From an uncultured Victivallales bacterium (GTDB lineage Bacteria > Verrucomicrobiota > Lentisphaeria > Victivallales > UBA1829): a stretch of DNA of 64,000 nucleotides. Under the pieces are notes generated by a model that saw only the letters and a list, made by a program, of their open reading frames with translations, did no database searches and was not told the DNA's origin. Positions 59,480-64,000 of the stretch are shown one piece after another. The first letter of the stretch is position 1. Each line of letters begins with the position of its first letter. Location of the stretch: the NCBI GenBank assembly GCA_944390735.1, contig CALXRL010000093.1:40589-104588 (forward strand), read 5' to 3'. Position numbers and translations under genes: made by a program.

Positions 59480-61012
59480 TCAGCAAAACGCATGAACAAG
59501 AAAACGACTTCCGGCGCCGATCCCCATTCCCCATCGAATTGTGGTCTCAAAAGGAAGAGGTTCGAGCGCAACAATCAGAACATGCCTTCCCTTCGAGAGC
59601 GGCAGATAACGGCGATACTGATTCAGCGGAGCGCCACCAAGCGTGGGTCCGAAAATGACCGGTCGCCCTGAACAGGTGAATTCTCCATCCGGACGTTCAA
59701 CGTCAAGGAAAAGACGCTGACGGCCGAAAAGCATGTGCTGATCATCATGCAGAACCTCGACATCGGGATCAAGGTAGACCTGATTGGAGGTCGGAGAATT
59801 GAACATCAGCGTATATTCCCCGTCTTCCTGCAATTCGAAGTGAAAGCGGAGAACAACCTGTCCTCCGGATCCGCGGAAGGCTTCCGGAACTTCCAGTTTT
59901 CCGGCGATCGGATTGCAGAGTCGTGTCTTCCAATCCATCTTGTCCAGCGCAACACGGTACCAGTGGGGATTCGTCTGCATGGAGACATCAACGTGAATCT
60001 GGAACAATGAATAATCCGGCTCCGGAGAGGGGATAACCTTCACTTGCTGCGGAATACGTCTACGCAGTTCAAGAATTTGATCCGTAAAATCCTCGATCGT
60101 CGGAGGAAACTCCAGTCCGGTGATGGCCGTGCTGCGGACCACCAGTTCGTGGCCGACCGGACGTCTCCAGATTTCGGGAATTCCATCCGGATTGAGGATT
60201 CCGAGAATGGCTCCCGCAGTTGCGGCGGTGCAGTCGGTATCCATGCCGCAGTTTGCCGCGTCGCAGATGGTTTTCCCAAAATCGCCCCCGCCGGAGAGGA
60301 GCGCCAAAGCCGTAAAGGGAACATTTATCCGGACGTTGGTTTTGAACTCGGTTGCATAGCGTTCAAAGAGCGCGTCGCGGACCGTTTCCCAGTCGCGGGA
60401 CCGGTCCCAGAGCGAACACGCAGTCCGAATTCCTTCCGCGAGGATCGAATCGGAGGAAAGATAGGAGAGCGCGGCGTCAATGAGTTTTCGGATATCCGTT
60501 TCGACAAAGGCGAGTGATTCCAGCGCAGCGAAAAAAACCTCCGCTTCAATCCCGTCCCCGCTGTGATCGATGCAGGCATCCTCCCGGGCAAACTTCACCG
60601 CAAGCTCCGGATTCCCGGGAGCCAGACACGCCCAGAGCTCACTTCGGATCGCCGCTCCCATTCCGTTGACATAATAATTGTCGAAACTCCCCGTCCATGG
60701 CGGACGGAGCCCCAGAGCCAGATTCCGCATCGCGACGGCATATTCGTCGCAATGGAAATTCATATGCTTTTTCCAGATCTCCGCAAGGATCTCCCGATTG
60801 ACTTCCGGTTTTTCCATCCGATCCAGCGCCGCCACATACATGGCCTGCAGTTCCAGATCATCGTTCGGCATGGATCCCGTCGGGACCGGATCGTAGTAGG
60901 TCAGATTGTTTTTAAACGGAATTCCTTCAAAGGGGCCTCCGAGGGTTCCTCCGATATTTTTCCCCATCCAGCATCCCAGAACCTTTTTTCGGTCTTCTGC
61001 GATATTCATCAT
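59480..61012 (-). CDS. ADP-ribosylglycohydrolase-fold protein with extra C-terminal domain
   Basis: 510 residues. The all-alpha ADP-ribosylglycohydrolase fold covers about 1-320, with paired metal-binding residues in SMPNDDLELQAM, ACIDHSGDGIEAEVF and CGMDTDCTAATAGAILG. About 190 further residues form a beta-rich domain ending in a TIRWGMGIGAGSRF strand, resembling a carbohydrate-binding sandwich and not part of the core fold. Function may be removal of ADP-ribose or, in view of the carbohydrate context, cleavage of another N- or O-glycoside. ATG 61012 has AGGAG six bases upstream; 61009 is an alternative. An AraC gene lies just upstream on the same strand. Confidence 0.85.
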   Translation of the reverse strand: MMNIAEDRKKVLGCWMGKNIGGTLGGPFEGIPFKNNLTYYDPVPTGSMPNDDLELQAMYVAALDRMEKPEVNREILAEIWKKHMNFHCDEYAVAMRNLALGLRPPWTGSFDNYYVNGMGAAIRSELWACLAPGNPELAVKFAREDACIDHSGDGIEAEVFFAALESLAFVETDIRKLIDAALSYLSSDSILAEGIRTACSLWDRSRDWETVRDALFERYATEFKTNVRINVPFTALALLSGGGDFGKTICDAANCGMDTDCTAATAGAILGILNPDGIPEIWRRPVGHELVVRSTAITGLEFPPTIEDFTDQILELRRRIPQQVKVIPSPEPDYSLFQIHVDVSMQTNPHWYRVALDKMDWKTRLCNPIAGKLEVPEAFRGSGGQVVLRFHFELQEDGEYTLMFNSPTSNQVYLDPDVEVLHDDQHMLFGRQRLFLDVERPDGEFTCSGRPVIFGPTLGGAPLNQYRRYLPLSKGRHVLIVALEPLPFETTIRWGMGIGAGSRFLVHAFC

Positions 61013-61048
61013 AGACAACTCCTTTTTTATTTGAATAAAGTTCATCAT

Positions 61049-61068
61049 ATTATACTTCAGAAACTGAA
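61049..61068 (-). promoter_or_regulatory. -10 element and palindrome upstream of the ADP-ribosylglycohydrolase gene
   Basis: Minus strand TATAAT (61054-61049) with a weak -35. The inverted repeat TTCAG-AAA-CTGAA (61056-61068) abuts the -10 and could bind a regulator. Confidence 0.45.
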
Positions 61069-61104
61069 AAAATGAATGAGAATTTGTTCAAAAAACATGT
61101 GTTT

Positions 61105-61911
61105 TCATACACAATTTTCCCGGAAATTCTTCCGGTGCCCGGAAGGGGAGATTCCGGTCAGGGCCTTGAACCGTGCGGAAAAATAGAAGGGATCGGCCGA
61201 TCCCACCTGCCGGGCAATCTGCTGAAGCGGAAGATCCGTGCATTCCAGAAGCGATTTTGCTTGCTCAATCCACTGCCTTTCCCGAAACCGACGAGGCGAT
61301 AAACCTGTCTCCTTCCGGAAGAGATTGTAGAACGCCGTGTGGGACATGCCGCATTTTCTGGCCACAGTGTCCATGTCGGAAACCGAATCGGCAAGAAGGA
61401 TTTTCTGCGCCTTGTGAATCCTCGGATCCAGCGTGGTCGGTTTTTCCATCCGGTCGCTGGCTCTCTGCACCACCGATTCGATCAAAAGTTCCGCCAGCGG
61501 ACAGTCCCGCCCCTCTGAAAAATGCTCCAGTTCAAAAGCCTCCTCCAGCGCCTCCTGCACCTTCCTTCTCTCCGTTTTTTCGAAGTGGAGTTTCGCCGCC
61601 GAAGGAAACTGCTCATCCGGACGGAAGACCCTGTCCAGCATGATATGCGGCCGCAGAGAAAAATGAAACCAGATATATTTCCACGGACCCGGGGAATGAA
61701 ACACATGCCGCGGACCCGGGACATAGAAAACCAGATCGCCGGCAGAAAGAGAAAATGTCTTGCCGTCAAGCTGAAGTTCTCCTTTCCCATCCAGCGTGAA
61801 CAATCCGCCCCAGCGGTTCACAATGCTCTGCGTGAAGTGAACACGGCCGGGAAAGGTATGGCTCCCGATGCTCAGGTAGAGCGTCTGCGACGGCTGATGC
61901 GATGATTTCAT
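61105..61911 (-). CDS. AraC-family transcriptional regulator
   Basis: 268 residues. N-terminal cupin (LSAGDLVFYVPGPRHVFHSP with metal-type His spacing) and C-terminal AraC DNA-binding domain (SDMDTVARKCGMSHTAFYNLF; LPLQQIARQVGSADPFYFSARF; GISPSGHRK). Encoded 93 bases upstream of the ADP-ribosylglycohydrolase gene on the same strand, so it probably controls it. The ribosome site is weak (GGGA). No divergent partner. Confidence 0.92.
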   Translation of the reverse strand: MKSSHQPSQTLYLSIGSHTFPGRVHFTQSIVNRWGGLFTLDGKGELQLDGKTFSLSAGDLVFYVPGPRHVFHSPGPWKYIWFHFSLRPHIMLDRVFRPDEQFPSAAKLHFEKTERRKVQEALEEAFELEHFSEGRDCPLAELLIESVVQRASDRMEKPTTLDPRIHKAQKILLADSVSDMDTVARKCGMSHTAFYNLFRKETGLSPRRFRERQWIEQAKSLLECTDLPLQQIARQVGSADPFYFSARFKALTGISPSGHRKNFRENCV

Positions 61912-62690
61912 GATCCCAGGCTAACTAATCGGTGGAAAAGTTTCTCTTTTCGGATACGGTATCCCCGTTTGCGAAAATTGCAACCGCGAAATCAGAGTTT
62001 ATTGGGAGAGCGGATGCAGGAAAAATGTCGGGAAAAGAGGAAAAAATTTGCGATTTCGGAGAAGAGAGCTTCTCTTGTTCCAAAAATATCGAATCGGATG
62101 AATTTACATTTCCTGCGGGGAGAATCTTTCGTTCCAGACGCTCGTTCCTGGCCCTGTTTCCGGGAAAAATGCCGTTGCATGAGCACAACGATATTTATGA
62201 ACAGGTGGTTCCCGGGACGGAGAGGGAGTCCATCTCTGGAAGAGAAAAGCACGGCACGCTTATATGAACTCCAGAATCACGATTTGCAATATTATGTTTG
62301 AAGTCTCGTTTCCCAATCATTTTCAGCCAGATCTGTCGGGAGGGAACCGAATGATCCGTTGCTGTTTCATACGGGAGGAAAGCTGTCTGCCCGAAGCAGG
62401 ATGCTGTGCGGGGAGCCGGAGTCCTTTCCGATGATCTGCCGACATGCGTTTCCATTGAAGTCGGAAGAGAATCCGAACGATACATACAGGCTCAGCGCAC
62501 GGATGGCGCATCTTGGTATATCCCTCTTCTCTCAATTAGATTCCAGACCAAGGTGCCGGAGCCAACCAGACTAAATGGATATTTCAGCTGATAATAGTCC
62601 AAACATGTTTTTTTATAACGAAAAACATCTCACTGTACTGACGGGCAAGGCGCGCTCCGTTTGACAGATTTTCGATAAGCGTCGCCCGGC
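61912..62690. other. Intergenic region with possible gene remnants
   Basis: 779 bases without a confident gene. Two plus-strand frames in the same phase (61932-62267 and 62406-62591) are separated by stops; the second (containing LPTCVSIEVGRESERYIQAQ) has a protein-like composition and may be the eroded 3' end of a gene. No promoter, terminator or repeat was clear. Confidence 0.35.
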
Positions 62691-63533
62691 TCAGGCGTTG
62701 GAGTCACGGAAGCGGGTCGGAGTCATTCCGGTTCTCTGCTTGAACTTTGCGGAGAACTCATGCGGGGAGGAGTAGCCGAGTTCCGCCGCGATATCCCCGA
62801 TGGTCAGCGATTTCTGCAGCAGGAGAGCACAAGCCGCCTCGTGACGCCGGTTCATCCGGTAGCGGTTCGGAGAAACCCCAACGATTTTGGCAAACTTTTT
62901 CCGGAAATTTTCATATCCCCATCCATGGATTCGGCAGAACTCCTGAATCTCCCTTTTTTCGCGGAAATTGGAACAGAGGAAACGGCACGCCTCCTTGATT
63001 TGTTCGATATCGGCGCTGTTGCGGTCCGTCTTCCGAAGCGCCTTGGAGACCATGCCGAACAGCAGCGGGAGAAGATCCAGAAGACAGGATTCCGGACAAT
63101 GTTCCAGTTCCTGTTCCAGCTTGAAATACTGTTCGGTCCAGACATCATCCGGCGAGAACTTCCCGGTCGGGGTCTCCCGGGAGATACCGCAGAACGCCCG
63201 GAAATACGGATAGGCATTGTATCCCAGACAGAGAAAGCATTCCCGCCAGCGGCTTTCCAGATCAATCCGGATCTGATGCACGACTCCGGGTATCCGGAGA
63301 AAATAGGTGTTCTCGTGAAGCGGATAATGTTTTCCGCTCTCCCAATCCACATACTCACCCTTTCCCCGGAGGATCAGGCAGAACGCAAAAAACGGAAACG
63401 ATTCCGGTCCGGTGACACGCTGATTCGGACTGATCTTGTCGAGAAGTCCGACTCCCAGCTTGTCGGTCCAATCCTTTCCGACCGAACGGAGCACGACCTT
63501 GTCTTTACCAAAAAAAGTACTTCGATTTACCAT
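62691..63533 (-). CDS. AraC-family transcriptional regulator
   Basis: 280 residues. N-terminal cupin-like domain (FFAFCLILRGKGEYVDWESG, RIPGVVHQIRIDL) and C-terminal AraC domain (REIQEFCRIHGWGYENFRKKF; LTIGDIAAELGYSSPHEFSAKF; GMTPTRFRDS). Divergent from the pseudopilin at 63682 with a 148-base shared region, paralleling the other regulator-pseudopilin pairs in the window. Start 63533 is supported by the domain boundary; the frame continues upstream but runs antisense to the pseudopilin. Confidence 0.92.
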   Translation of the reverse strand: MVNRSTFFGKDKVVLRSVGKDWTDKLGVGLLDKISPNQRVTGPESFPFFAFCLILRGKGEYVDWESGKHYPLHENTYFLRIPGVVHQIRIDLESRWRECFLCLGYNAYPYFRAFCGISRETPTGKFSPDDVWTEQYFKLEQELEHCPESCLLDLLPLLFGMVSKALRKTDRNSADIEQIKEACRFLCSNFREKREIQEFCRIHGWGYENFRKKFAKIVGVSPNRYRMNRRHEAACALLLQKSLTIGDIAAELGYSSPHEFSAKFKQRTGMTPTRFRDSNA

Positions 63534-63553
63534 TTTACACCCCGTTTGCCCCG

Positions 63554-63581
63554 TTGCTTTTTTGAAAGAATATTGTATAAT
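63554..63581 (+). promoter_or_regulatory. Promoter of the fourth pseudopilin
   Basis: TTGCTT (63554-63559), 16 bases, TATAAT (63576-63581) in the context ATTGTATAAT, also seen at 45736. Confidence 0.6.
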
Positions 63582-63681
63582 TAAAAAAGAAAGCTCTTCT
63601 ATAGGATAGCACACCGCCGGGAAAAATGAAACCGGAAACAGAAAAAAAACAGAAAAAAAGAAAGGCGGGGTAGTACGGGGA

Positions 63682-64000
63682 ATGATGAAAAAGAATTTTA
63701 CTCTCATTGAACTTCTTGTTGTAATCGCGATTATCGCAATCCTTGCCGGGCTTCTGCTTCCGGCGTTGAGGTCCGCACGGGAAAAAGGGCTCTCGATCCG
63801 CTGTCTTGGAAACATGAAGCAGATCTATACGGGAATCGCCTCGTATCTGGGAGACAGCGACGACTACATGCCAACACACCGCGGTGCCGACCAGACCAAC
63901 GGCGCATGCGCAAAAACCAATCTCTATCTCCAGCAGACAAAGGATCTGGTCACGACAGGCTGGGATGACGAGATGATCGGATTCCGGAAACTGGGAAATG
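63682..64000 (+). CDS. Type II secretion pseudopilin-like protein (3' end outside window)
   Basis: 106 residues visible. [20 protein letters not shown] then [16 protein letters not shown] is the standard prepilin signal and helix of this genome; the residue before Phe is Asn, not Gly. Then [21 protein letters not shown], a typical continuation. The frame runs open to the window edge, so the H-X9-DG box would lie beyond it. Starts at 63682 or 63685 (ATGATG) after GGGG. A CAZyme is expected next, by analogy with the other loci. Confidence 0.88.
   Translation, partial: MMKKNFTLIELLVVIAIIAILAGLLLPALRSAREKGLSIRCLGNMKQIYTGIASYLGDSDDYMPTHRGADQTNGACAKTNLYLQQTKDLVTTGWDDEMIGFRKLGN

Overview
The window looks like a piece of the chromosome of a Lentisphaerota bacterium, most likely a gut-type, Victivallis-like member. 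The reasons are family-level: several pseudopilins with an [15 protein letters not shown] N-terminus and an H-X9-DG box, each placed beside large secreted glycoside hydrolases; no SusC/SusD pairs; a type III glutamine synthetase; and moderately high GC. This placement is inference. No tRNA, rRNA, CRISPR array or intact insertion sequence was seen.

Layout. 0-9 kb is a housekeeping stretch: the 3' part of mutY, bioA, a fused DUF134/NifX-type protein with a His/Cys-rich tail, a ROK-family protein, overlapping dat and ddc genes that should make 1,3-diaminopropane, an intergenic palindrome-rich repeat, and an alpha/beta hydrolase. 9-14.7 kb is the first carbohydrate locus: GntR regulator, pseudopilin, secreted GH2-like protein. 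14.8-17 kb is a minus-strand operon of a mutarotase-like protein and two half-size chromate transporters. 17.2-25.8 kb is a nitrogen-assimilation block: glnN (GSIII) diverges from gltB-gltD, both with sigma-54-like -24/-12 elements and a pair of palindromes midway between them. 25.8-30.7 kb carries a candidate small RNA, an EamA transporter diverging from a LysR regulator, a dicarboxylate/amino-acid symporter and fucU.

31.2-44.3 kb is the second carbohydrate locus: GntR, pseudopilin, 1515-residue glycosidase, GH28-like, SGNH esterase, GH78, polysaccharide deacetylase. Its content suggests rhamnose- and galacturonate-rich, acylated polysaccharide such as pectin. 44.7-53 kb is the third: AraC, pseudopilin, 1434-residue glycosidase with a malectin-like tail, LamG protein, NPCBM protein. 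53-54.2 kb holds a small AT-rich membrane-anchored gene with its own promoter and terminator. 54.7-59.3 kb encodes a LamG-SGNH protein, a 35-residue pseudopilin-like remnant coupled to an acetylxylan-esterase-type protein, and a GH29 fucosidase. 59.5-64 kb has an ADP-ribosylglycohydrolase-fold protein with an AraC regulator, then another AraC regulator diverging from a fourth pseudopilin cut by the window edge.

The recurring theme is a regulator-pseudopilin-CAZyme cassette, seen three times in full, a fourth time at the right edge and once as an apparent remnant. The pseudopilins lack the usual glycine at the prepilin cleavage site. A dedicated pseudopilin per polysaccharide locus is the most interesting system in the window.
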